From UBA2259 sp964543485 (GTDB taxonomy: Bacteria > Patescibacteriota > Dojkabacteria > SC72): a stretch of 64,000 bases of DNA. The DNA is taken from NCBI GenBank assembly GCA_964543485.1, contig CAZIYI010000002.1, positions 57,425 through 121,424 on the forward strand, given 5' to 3'. Under the pieces are notes generated by a model. That model did no database searches. It had not been told where the DNA came from and worked only from the letters and a program-made list of their open reading frames with translations. Both the position numbers and the translations under genes were made by a program. Every line of letters begins with the position of its first letter. Positions within the stretch are counted from its first letter, which is position 1. Below are positions 17,897 through 25,520 of the stretch, piece after piece.

Positions 17897-19015
17897 GTGA
17901 AAAAAATAGTGCCAATATTGAAATATCTTCTACCTACTTCAGTGTTAATATTCTTTGTCTCTTTTCTGTTACTTGCTACAACTCAGGCAGCAACATTAGC
18001 CGCAGTATATGTATTCATGAGTAGAATTAAGGTAAACTTGGCTGGTACGGCTGGTCAAACAGTTGAAATGATTATCGCTATTGATACTGCAAGTGCTGTT
18101 ACAACAGGTGGAACAATAACAATAGAATTCCCTGACGGAGACGATACAAACTGGTGCAGAACAACAGGTGCTTTAACTGTTACCTCTGTTGCTTCATCCG
18201 CCGCAGACTTGGCCGGCCAAAACTGGCAAATTGACTCCGGTTTACCAACCTCTGGTACTTTGACAGCTGCTTGTGTTCAGGGTGGTGCTGGTACTGTCGA
18301 TAAAATAACGATCTCAAATGTAGGAGCACTAACTGCCGGTACAACATATGGTGTAAAATTAGCGAATGGGAGTGCAGCCGGTGTTTTGGGAACTGATGAT
18401 ACTGCTGGTGAACATATTGTAACAGTAAGTGCAAATTACAGTGGAGCCGTTGTAGATTCAAAATCTTTCAAATTATATTTAGTTACAGATGATGTCGTTG
18501 TTGTAAGTGCAACAGTTTCTGATGTGCCAAGTGTTGTATGTACTATCAGTGCTAACTCAGTTAACCTTGGAACTCTTTACCCAGGAGGTACATATGCAAC
18601 TGGAACACATACAATTAGTACAACCACTACAAGCAATGGGTACTATTGGGCAGTTTATGGAACAGGAGATAATTCAACTGATGCCGGTTTGTACAATTCA
18701 ACGACATTAATACCCTCCGGAGCAACTGCGACACTCGATTTAACAAGTCCCACTATCTATGGTTTTGGTATGACATTTTCAGACCCTGATGCCACAGATC
18801 CTGCTACAGTAACAACAAACTTTGTTAATACACCAACAGGAACATTTGGTACTATTGACAGACTTTACTCTGGTGCAAAACTAGTACTATACCAAAACGG
18901 GACCCAAGGAACAGCGGAGCAGTCAACCGTAACATACGGAGCAAAAGCACAAGCTGCTGCTACTTCAGGTACCTATTATGAGTACGTATACTTTATTTGT
19001 GGTGGTTACTACTAG
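17897..19015 (+). CDS. Secreted Thr/Ala/Gly-rich surface protein
   Basis: 372 residues from a GTG start, with a signal peptide ending near TTQAATLA. Composition is strongly biased to Thr, Ser, Gly and Ala with few charged residues, unlike neighbouring cytoplasmic proteins and typical of S-layer or fimbrial components. The C-terminal domain (about 220-372) ends in GTYYEYVYFICGGYY, similar to the closing strand of the preceding protein. Cys pairs may form disulfides. It lies between another secreted protein and two DUF916-like proteins. I infer an abundant surface-layer or fibre subunit; no known family is recognised. Confidence 0.75.
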   Translation: MKKIVPILKYLLPTSVLIFFVSFLLLATTQAATLAAVYVFMSRIKVNLAGTAGQTVEMIIAIDTASAVTTGGTITIEFPDGDDTNWCRTTGALTVTSVASSAADLAGQNWQIDSGLPTSGTLTAACVQGGAGTVDKITISNVGALTAGTTYGVKLANGSAAGVLGTDDTAGEHIVTVSANYSGAVVDSKSFKLYLVTDDVVVVSATVSDVPSVVCTISANSVNLGTLYPGGTYATGTHTISTTTTSNGYYWAVYGTGDNSTDAGLYNSTTLIPSGATATLDLTSPTIYGFGMTFSDPDATDPATVTTNFVNTPTGTFGTIDRLYSGAKLVLYQNGTQGTAEQSTVTYGAKAQAAATSGTYYEYVYFICGGYY

Positions 19016-19022
19016 TTTCTTG

Positions 19023-19028
19023 TATAAT
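19023..19028 (+). promoter_or_regulatory. -10 box for the DUF916-like pair
   Basis: A perfect TATAAT ends 8 nt before the ATG at 19037. The predicted transcription start (about 19035) nearly coincides with the start codon, implying a leaderless mRNA. Confidence 0.5.
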
Positions 19029-19036
19029 ACTTGAAC

Positions 19037-20011
19037 ATGACAATGAGGTTAGAGAAATATAAAGGAATAGTATTACTGCCCATATTAATACTTCTTCTAA
19101 GTGTATGCCCTTCTTTTGCACAAAATGAATTATCCATTGGTGTTGCTCCAACCTCTAAAACATTAAAAATGTCTCCAGGAGAAACGTTCTCAGATGAAAT
19201 TGTATTCTGGAACCTTTCTCAAACAGGAGATACGTACAAGATATTTATCAGTGGGTTCGAACAAATCGAGAATCAACCTGGTACAGCGATAATTCTTACA
19301 CCAGAAGATAATGCTAAAGCCCTCTACTCCGCCTCGGAATGGTTTACAATTGACAAAGAATATATATTTCTAGAACCAAATAAAAATACAAAGTTAAAAT
19401 ATACAATTACAGTACCTAAAGATACAACCGATGGAGAATTTAATGCTGAAATATTCTTAATATCAGAATCTGATTTTAACCAACAGACAACAGCTGCCTT
19501 TACAAATCTTGCTGCTGGTACTCCTTTTTTAATACAAATAGGGGATGAGTTTATAGAAAATGCAGAACTATTAAGATTTATGTCAGATAAAAAAACCTAC
19601 GAAAGAATCAATGTCAAATTCTTAACTCACATCAAAAACCTAGGAGATACTCATATTACACCAACCGGAGAAATTGTCATAGAGAATATATTTAGACAGG
19701 AAGTAGCAAGAATACCTTTTAACAAAAACGACCAAAGCTTACTAAGAGATACCAATGGTAATTATGAAGATATATGGCTACAATCAAGTTATCTATCTCC
19801 AAACAATGCAATCGCTCTTGGACCACTTAAGGCCAAATTACTTGTTACATACAGAAGTTTTCAACCTGGTTTTGCAGTTTTAAATGCCGAAACTACATTT
19901 TGGATCATACCTTGGAAGCTAATAATTGTAATTACAGCCGTCGTTCTTCTTGCTATAATATTTAGAACAATTAGAAAAAAAATAGCAAAAAAGAACTATG
20001 AAAAGCGCTAA
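19037..20011 (+). CDS. DUF916-like membrane-anchored Ig-fold protein (first of pair)
   Basis: About 324 residues from ATG 19037; TTG 19031 and ATG 19043 are alternatives. There is a signal peptide, an N-terminal Ig-like domain opening with SIGVAPTSKTLKMSPGE (as in DUF916/WxL-interacting proteins), a second beta domain, one C-terminal transmembrane helix (about 290-312) and a basic tail. In Firmicutes such proteins hold WxL surface proteins on peptidoglycan. Two secreted beta-rich proteins lie directly upstream. The 3' end overlaps the next gene by 14 bp. Confidence 0.75.
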   Translation: MTMRLEKYKGIVLLPILILLLSVCPSFAQNELSIGVAPTSKTLKMSPGETFSDEIVFWNLSQTGDTYKIFISGFEQIENQPGTAIILTPEDNAKALYSASEWFTIDKEYIFLEPNKNTKLKYTITVPKDTTDGEFNAEIFLISESDFNQQTTAAFTNLAAGTPFLIQIGDEFIENAELLRFMSDKKTYERINVKFLTHIKNLGDTHITPTGEIVIENIFRQEVARIPFNKNDQSLLRDTNGNYEDIWLQSSYLSPNNAIALGPLKAKLLVTYRSFQPGFAVLNAETTFWIIPWKLIIVITAVVLLAIIFRTIRKKIAKKNYEKR

Positions 20012-20888
20012 AATACTCATAACATTACTCCTTCTGTATACCTTCTTGGGTATATCCCCTATTCTAGCAAGTAGTATTGAACCAGGCATCTCTAGAATAT
20101 CTCTTTCTCAAGGTGAAAGAAAATATAATTCTGTAATATTTAATAATACAGAAGATCAAGATTTGGAAGTAACTATTACCCCCTATGCATATAATCCTAA
20201 AACAGATGAACTTTCTGAAGATAAAAAATACATATTCATCAAATCAGATACAGATTCTATAAAGGTAAAAGCGAATCAAACTTACGAAATTAAATATGAG
20301 GTTTTTCCAATTCAAAATCTTTCAGATGGTACATACTTTAATATACTTTCGATTACCCCTAAAATTAAAAATGAGAATGTAAGCATCAACAGTAGCATTG
20401 CTCAATTAGTAATATTAGATGTTGTAAGTGCCCAAGACCAAGTTAAGGGTATAGTAACTACACAATACTCAACTAATATCGAAATTGTAAATAAAGGGAT
20501 TCCTTTTATAACCCCTCTTAAATTAAAAATCTCTATTACCAATAATTCAAATTATTTATTAACCCCACAAGGGAGAATAGATATATTTAACGAAAAGAAT
20601 ACTTACAAACCAATCTACACTTATATAAACGAAAAGAAAGAAGAAATATATCCAGGAGAGACATTTGAGGAAGAAATTAAAATAAAGGGATGGTATGTAA
20701 CAGATCTATTTTTAAAAAGAATTGCCAAAGGAGAGATATATAACGGGATAGATAATAATCCTCAGTATGTAGAAATAGAAGTAAACAATTTTGTACTTGA
20801 GTTATCAATTGCCTTCACAGCACTGACATTAGCAATTCTTTTAATAAAATCTCTCAAACAAGATATTAAAAAGAAACATACAAACTAA
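19998..20888 (+). CDS. DUF916-like membrane-anchored Ig-fold protein (second of pair)
   Basis: 296 residues. There is a signal peptide (about 1-25), an Ig-like domain with ISRISLSQGERKYNSVIFNN, a second beta domain and a C-terminal transmembrane helix followed by Lys-rich residues. The architecture matches the preceding protein, so the pair probably arose by duplication and may act as a heterodimer. The start codon lies inside the previous gene (14 bp overlap), suggesting translational coupling. The last 4 bp overlap convergent rnhC. Confidence 0.75.
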   Translation: MKSAKILITLLLLYTFLGISPILASSIEPGISRISLSQGERKYNSVIFNNTEDQDLEVTITPYAYNPKTDELSEDKKYIFIKSDTDSIKVKANQTYEIKYEVFPIQNLSDGTYFNILSITPKIKNENVSINSSIAQLVILDVVSAQDQVKGIVTTQYSTNIEIVNKGIPFITPLKLKISITNNSNYLLTPQGRIDIFNEKNTYKPIYTYINEKKEEIYPGETFEEEIKIKGWYVTDLFLKRIAKGEIYNGIDNNPQYVEIEVNNFVLELSIAFTALTLAILLIKSLKQDIKKKHTN

Positions 20889-21778
20889 CCTAACACATCT
20901 TTGGTAGTTTTAAAACTAACTTTAGCAACCTTTTCTAATTCCTTTTTTCCGTATCTTGAAACAAAAAGTTTTGCATTATCTATAACATTAGAGGCACCTT
21001 TAGGAAATACAAAATCATACTCTTTATTCATCTTATCCCACTCCTGTACAAATATACCCCTTGCAATTACAGAAGCACACGCTACAGCTACATCTGATTC
21101 TCCTTTATGATACTGTACAACCTCATACTTTCTTCCATACTCACCTAATTCATTCGTTATTCTACTCTTTGCAGATGAAAACTGATCTATAACAATATGG
21201 TTACACACGATACCCTTACTCTCTAAATCTTTAATACCATTTTCAATTACAATAGAATGCTGTTTAGCAAGAAGTAAAGATGCGTTTTTGTATTTAATAG
21301 TCATCTTATTGTACTCTTTGGGATGTACAATTGAAGAGTAGTAGTACGGATAATCTTTAACAGTATCAAAGAGTTTAGATATTCTTTTATCAGAAAACTT
21401 CTTTGAATCCCCAAATCCCAATATTTTTACCTTTTTATAAAACTCCTCTGTAACAAAACAACTTACTACAACTAAAGGTCCAAAGTAATCACCCTTCCCT
21501 ACTTCATCTACACCCATATGTGGCTTGAACTCATTATCTTCATTACTCTTTTCTTGTTTGAACGTAGATATCACACTTGTAAAATCCTCTTTACCCTGAA
21601 ATACCAACTTACCACTAAAATACATAATAGCTATAGAGCCCTGAGGACTTCTTAATCTAAATACAACATACTGGCTACTATCAAACTCTTCTGCCCAGTT
21701 TAGTGCCAAAAGAGAGTCTTTCACCTTTTCAAATTCATCCTGTTTAAGTTCTAATGTAAATGTGTTTTGATTACTCAT
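20885..21778 (-). CDS. rnhC: Ribonuclease HIII
   Basis: 297 residues. The N-terminal substrate-binding domain of RNase HIII (about 1-85) precedes an RNase H fold with GVDEVGKGDYFGPLVVVSC, which carries the first catalytic Asp and Glu, and later VIDQF and SDVAVACASVIAR. It removes RNA from RNA/DNA hybrids and is not an RNase HII, which lacks the N-terminal domain. Its ATG overlaps the TGA stop of cysS (ATGA), so the two genes are translationally coupled. Confidence 0.94.
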   Translation of the reverse strand: MSNQNTFTLELKQDEFEKVKDSLLALNWAEEFDSSQYVVFRLRSPQGSIAIMYFSGKLVFQGKEDFTSVISTFKQEKSNEDNEFKPHMGVDEVGKGDYFGPLVVVSCFVTEEFYKKVKILGFGDSKKFSDKRISKLFDTVKDYPYYYSSIVHPKEYNKMTIKYKNASLLLAKQHSIVIENGIKDLESKGIVCNHIVIDQFSSAKSRITNELGEYGRKYEVVQYHKGESDVAVACASVIARGIFVQEWDKMNKEYDFVFPKGASNVIDNAKLFVSRYGKKELEKVAKVSFKTTKDVLG

Positions 21779-22881
21779 ACTCTTTGAATAGTTTGACCGT
21801 TAGCTGTATCCATAACTCTAAAACCCTTTTGCATAATTAAATCTCTTAATCTATCACCTTCAGCAAAGTCCCCATTCTCCCTTGCCTCTTTACGAAGAGA
21901 TAAAAGCTCTTCAATCTCACTATCATACTCTTTACTAATACCCTGTTTAAGATTTAGTCCCAACACCTTATCATATTCATATATGGTAGCTAATATATCA
22001 CCTTTAGGATACTCTGATTTTAATAGCTCATTTATTAATCTAAATACACCAGACATATTTAAATTGTTCTCTAACTCATTCTTAAACTTTTTAACATACT
22101 CCTCGATTACATTACCACTATCACTCCCTAACTCCCCCAACTTCCTTAAAAGAGCAAGTCTCGAGCTTCTAGCACCCTTTAGGCCATCTACAGAGTACGC
22201 TATTCGTGTTCTGTAGTTGATAGAGACAAATAGGTATCTAACATCCATTGGTTCAAATCCAAGATTAATAACTTGGGGAAGAGTTTCAGCTCCAGAGCTC
22301 TTAGACAGCTTACTATCCTCTTTAGAAACTAACCATTCATTGTGTAACCAATATCTAACAGATGGATGACCGTATGTACCAATATTTTGAGCTCTTTCAT
22401 TTGTATGATGCACAGGGATATGATCTACACCCCCAGTATGAATATCAAACTTCTCACCCAGTATACTTGTTCCCATTGCAGAACACTCAATATGCCATCC
22501 AGGGAATCCATCTCCCCATGGAGAAGGCCAATTCATAATATGGTTTTCATATTTACCTACTCTTTTCATCCATAAAACAAAATCAGCAGGATTCTTTTTC
22601 TCAGGATCTACATTAACCTCTTCTCTAACACCTATCTCCTTCTCACTTAACTCTTGACCTGTAAATATGTTGTAATCAGAAAGCTTACTAACATCAAAAT
22701 ATACAGCCTGTTTAGTCTCATATGTATATCCATTCTNNNNNNNNNNNNNNNNNNNNNNNNNNNNNNNNNNNNNNNNNNNNNNNNNNNNNNNNNNNNNNNN
22801 NNNNNNNNNNNNNNNNNNNNNNNNNNNNNNNNNNNNCTCTATCTCAACTACTTTTCTATCAATTGTTGAATACAGTTTCAT
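21775..22881 (-). CDS. cysS: Cysteinyl-tRNA synthetase, interrupted by an assembly gap
   Basis: The visible parts are the first 15 residues and everything from the catalytic-domain region TYETKQAVYFDVS onward. WPSPWGDGFPGWHIECSAM, the zinc-site HTGGVD...HHTNE and the KMSKS-type KLSKS are recognisable. The HIGH motif falls in the 100 N run. In E. coli CysRS the same two flanks are about 118 residues apart, but the N run allows only about 34, so roughly 250 bp more than shown is missing. The gene ends in TGA and overlaps rnhC. The gap, not biology, explains the short apparent length. Confidence 0.93.
   Translation of the reverse strand: MKLYSTIDRKVVEIEXXXXXXXXXXXXXXXXXXXXXXXXXXXXXXXXXXNGYTYETKQAVYFDVSKLSDYNIFTGQELSEKEIGVREEVNVDPEKKNPADFVLWMKRVGKYENHIMNWPSPWGDGFPGWHIECSAMGTSILGEKFDIHTGGVDHIPVHHTNERAQNIGTYGHPSVRYWLHNEWLVSKEDSKLSKSSGAETLPQVINLGFEPMDVRYLFVSINYRTRIAYSVDGLKGARSSRLALLRKLGELGSDSGNVIEEYVKKFKNELENNLNMSGVFRLINELLKSEYPKGDILATIYEYDKVLGLNLKQGISKEYDSEIEELLSLRKEARENGDFAEGDRLRDLIMQKGFRVMDTANGQTIQRV
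22737..22836. other. Assembly gap of 100 N inside cysS
   Basis: Exactly 100 undetermined bases, almost certainly a placeholder for a gap of unknown size. See the cysS entry for the estimate of the missing length. Confidence 0.99.
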
Positions 22882-22893
22882 ACTCTTTTTTAC

Positions 22894-23520
22894 TTAAATA
22901 TCTCTTCTTCCCTCTAGTGCTCTCTTTAATGTTAATCTATCTGCATACTCTAAATCTGCACCCGTTGGAAGACCCATTGCTAATCTAGATATATGTATTT
23001 TACCCTCTTTTACATAACTATTAAATATATCCAATATGTAACTTGCAGTTGCTTCACCCTCTAAACTTGGATTAGTAGCAACAATTAACTCTATACTACT
23101 CTCACTTTCGTTCATTGCTGATTTAACTCTTTCTTCTAACTCCTTAAATCTTAACTCCGAAGCAGTAATCCCCTCTGCTGGAGATATTACACCTCCTAAT
23201 ACAAAGTACAGGCCATTAAATATCCCAGAGTTCTCAAATGCGACAACATCCAATGGTTCTTCAACAATACATATTGTACTGTGATCTCTTTGAGGGCTAC
23301 CACATATATCACAAATCTCTTTGTCAGTAACATTAAAACAGGAAATACAAAACTTTGTCTTCTCATCCATCTCTAAAAGAGATTGCCCTAACTTACTCGC
23401 ATCCTTGTTAGGAGACCTTAAAAAATGATATGTCATTCTTGCAGCAGACTTAGGTCCAACACCTGGAAGTTTACTGAATTCATTTATTACATTTTCAACA
23501 GATTTGGGAAGTACAGACAT
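22894..23520 (-). CDS. recR: Recombination mediator RecR
   Basis: 208 residues. There is an HhH region (LPGVGPKSAARMTYHFL), a four-Cys zinc finger (CISCFNVTDKEICDIC) and a Toprim domain (ICIVEEPLDVVAFE ... TNPSLEGEATASYI). RecR works with RecO/RecF in loading RecA at gaps. It follows ybaB and dnaX in the widespread dnaX-ybaB-recR order and is 1 bp from ybaB. Confidence 0.96.
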   Translation of the reverse strand: MSVLPKSVENVINEFSKLPGVGPKSAARMTYHFLRSPNKDASKLGQSLLEMDEKTKFCISCFNVTDKEICDICGSPQRDHSTICIVEEPLDVVAFENSGIFNGLYFVLGGVISPAEGITASELRFKELEERVKSAMNESESSIELIVATNPSLEGEATASYILDIFNSYVKEGKIHISRLAMGLPTGADLEYADRLTLKRALEGRRDI

Positions 23521-23521
23521 A

Positions 23522-23821
23522 TTAACCTAACATTCCTTTTATCTGATCTAAATCAATATCTTGTGCCATCTCTTTCTGTAATCTTTTTTGGTAATCTTTG
23601 AATGCCTCCTTCATATCTTTTTTAAATCTATCTAACATATCAATATCCATTAGGTTGTCATCTATCCATACATCTTCAAACTCTTGAGCTCCATTCATAA
23701 AGATTTTTAACATTCCATCTTTGGATTCTCCAGATATTTTCTTCTCCCTTAACCTATTCTGCATCTTTTTCGCCTCCATCTGCATCTTAATTAACTCTTT
23801 GGGGTTTAACATAGCTACCAT
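23522..23821 (-). CDS. YbaB/EbfC family nucleoid-associated protein
   Basis: 99 residues. The coiled first helix (MQMEAKKMQNRLREKKI) and the following beta segment fit the YbaB tweezer-shaped DNA-binding dimer. Context between dnaX and recR confirms the assignment. Length is normal. Confidence 0.93.
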   Translation of the reverse strand: MVAMLNPKELIKMQMEAKKMQNRLREKKISGESKDGMLKIFMNGAQEFEDVWIDDNLMDIDMLDRFKKDMKEAFKDYQKRLQKEMAQDIDLDQIKGMLG

Positions 23822-23867
23822 AGATAAAAATTAAATATATACACTTGGATTATACATAATATCAATA

Positions 23868-25448
23868 CTACATACCAGCAAATATCGCCTCAACATCAGC
23901 ATTCACTTTCTTTTTGTACACACTCTCCACCTTTTTCTCCTGGTTTTTCTTTTCGATTACTGGCATATTTTTCAAAACAACATCAGCACTTGATTGAAGC
24001 TTAGGTCTAACACTATCATTAACCTTGCAATCAATTCGACAGTGAGTACCAAATACTTCAAAGATAATTGTACCAATTGCATTTCTACTCTCCACGTTAT
24101 CTATCTGGTCTTTGTAAAACTTAAAAGGTACTTCAATACTTAAAATATTTTCATGAATACCAATTGGTTTTGAGGCATTTAAGAATGCAAAAAGGTGTGT
24201 ATTTATTGGCTTTATACCATCAACCACCCTCTTCCAGTTCTTTTCTACATCCTCTAGGCAGATATTTACAACATCAGTATTAACTACATTAACACTCTCA
24301 CTTCGACCTTCTACAATCGTTTTGTTTTTTACATCACTTACCTCTTTCTTTTTCTCCTTGGGTATACTTTTTACAACATCAGTATCACTTAAGAATGTTG
24401 GTATCAACATTTGTAATATTAGAATTTGATTTGTAGTACCTTTTAACTCTCTCTCAATATTAAGAAACTCTTTAATTAAGCGTAGAATATCTCTTAAATG
24501 CAACTCTTTAGAAAAAGAGTACTCCTTGAGACTCTCTCCAGATATTTTTGCAACTAAGACCTCACGTAAAACCTCAAGAGTAAACGATGTAAACTGAACA
24601 AGGTTAGTACCTTTTATCTCCAACTCCTTAATACACTCCAGTGCTTTTTGGGGATCCTCTCCTACTAATGCTTGAAGTAAATCATTAACCATATATACCT
24701 CAGGAATACCTAGTACAGCTCTTACTTCGTCTTCGGTAATTTTTTTTGCATTTTCACTCCTCATTTGACTGTTAACTACAACATCCATTAGAGAAAGTGC
24801 ATCTCTGTAACTTCCTCGTGCATTTCTAACAACAATATCCAAACCCTTTTCATCGATCTTTAGTTTCTCTTTAGAGAGAATATCTTCCAATGTCTTTTTA
24901 ATCTCTTCTTGAGTTCCCAATCTAAAATCATACCTCTGACATCTTGAAAGAATTGTAGGAGGTAGTTTATGTACATCTGTGGTAGCTAGGATAAAGATTA
25001 CATGCTCTGGGGGCTCCTCTAATGTCTTTAAAAGCGCATTGAACGCTTCGTTAGTAAGCATATGAACCTCGTCGATAATGTATACCTTAAATCTCCCCTT
25101 AGAGGGTGCAAACTCAATTCTTTCCTTTAAATCTCTAATCTGATCTATTCCCCTATTTGAAGCAGCATCTATCTCTATTAAATCCAAATATGTACCGTTA
25201 GTGATAGATTGACATACATCGCATTTGTTACATGGGTTACCATCCTTCTTTGGCTTTAAACAGTTAACTGCTTTAGAAAGTATTCTAGCAGCACTTGTTT
25301 TCCCAGTACCTCTTGAACCAACAAAAAGAAAGGCATGGGAGAGTTGATCCCCCTTAACAGCGTTTTTGAGTATCTTTGTGATATGCTCTTGACCAACAAG
25401 TTCGTCAAAATCTTGAGCACGATATTTTCTATACAAGACGGTAGACAT
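23868..25448 (-). CDS. dnaX: DNA polymerase III subunits gamma/tau
   Basis: I prefer the Met at 25448 (MSTVLYRKYRAQDF), which matches family N-termini; a start at 25457 adds three residues. About 526 residues. The AAA+ clamp-loader domain has Walker A GSRGTGKTSAARIL, a four-Cys zinc module (residues 65-80), Walker B YIIDEVHML and sensor 1 ATTDVHKLP. The collar and a tau-like C-terminal region follow. It loads the sliding clamp at replication forks. It is the first gene of dnaX-ybaB-recR. Confidence 0.95.
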   Translation of the reverse strand: MSTVLYRKYRAQDFDELVGQEHITKILKNAVKGDQLSHAFLFVGSRGTGKTSAARILSKAVNCLKPKKDGNPCNKCDVCQSITNGTYLDLIEIDAASNRGIDQIRDLKERIEFAPSKGRFKVYIIDEVHMLTNEAFNALLKTLEEPPEHVIFILATTDVHKLPPTILSRCQRYDFRLGTQEEIKKTLEDILSKEKLKIDEKGLDIVVRNARGSYRDALSLMDVVVNSQMRSENAKKITEDEVRAVLGIPEVYMVNDLLQALVGEDPQKALECIKELEIKGTNLVQFTSFTLEVLREVLVAKISGESLKEYSFSKELHLRDILRLIKEFLNIERELKGTTNQILILQMLIPTFLSDTDVVKSIPKEKKKEVSDVKNKTIVEGRSESVNVVNTDVVNICLEDVEKNWKRVVDGIKPINTHLFAFLNASKPIGIHENILSIEVPFKFYKDQIDNVESRNAIGTIIFEVFGTHCRIDCKVNDSVRPKLQSSADVVLKNMPVIEKKNQEKKVESVYKKKVNADVEAIFAGM

Positions 25449-25520
25449 GATGTACATAATAGACTAGAAATTAAAAGCTAACAAGTAAAAAATATTTGAA
25501 CAGTAAATATATCTCTACTT

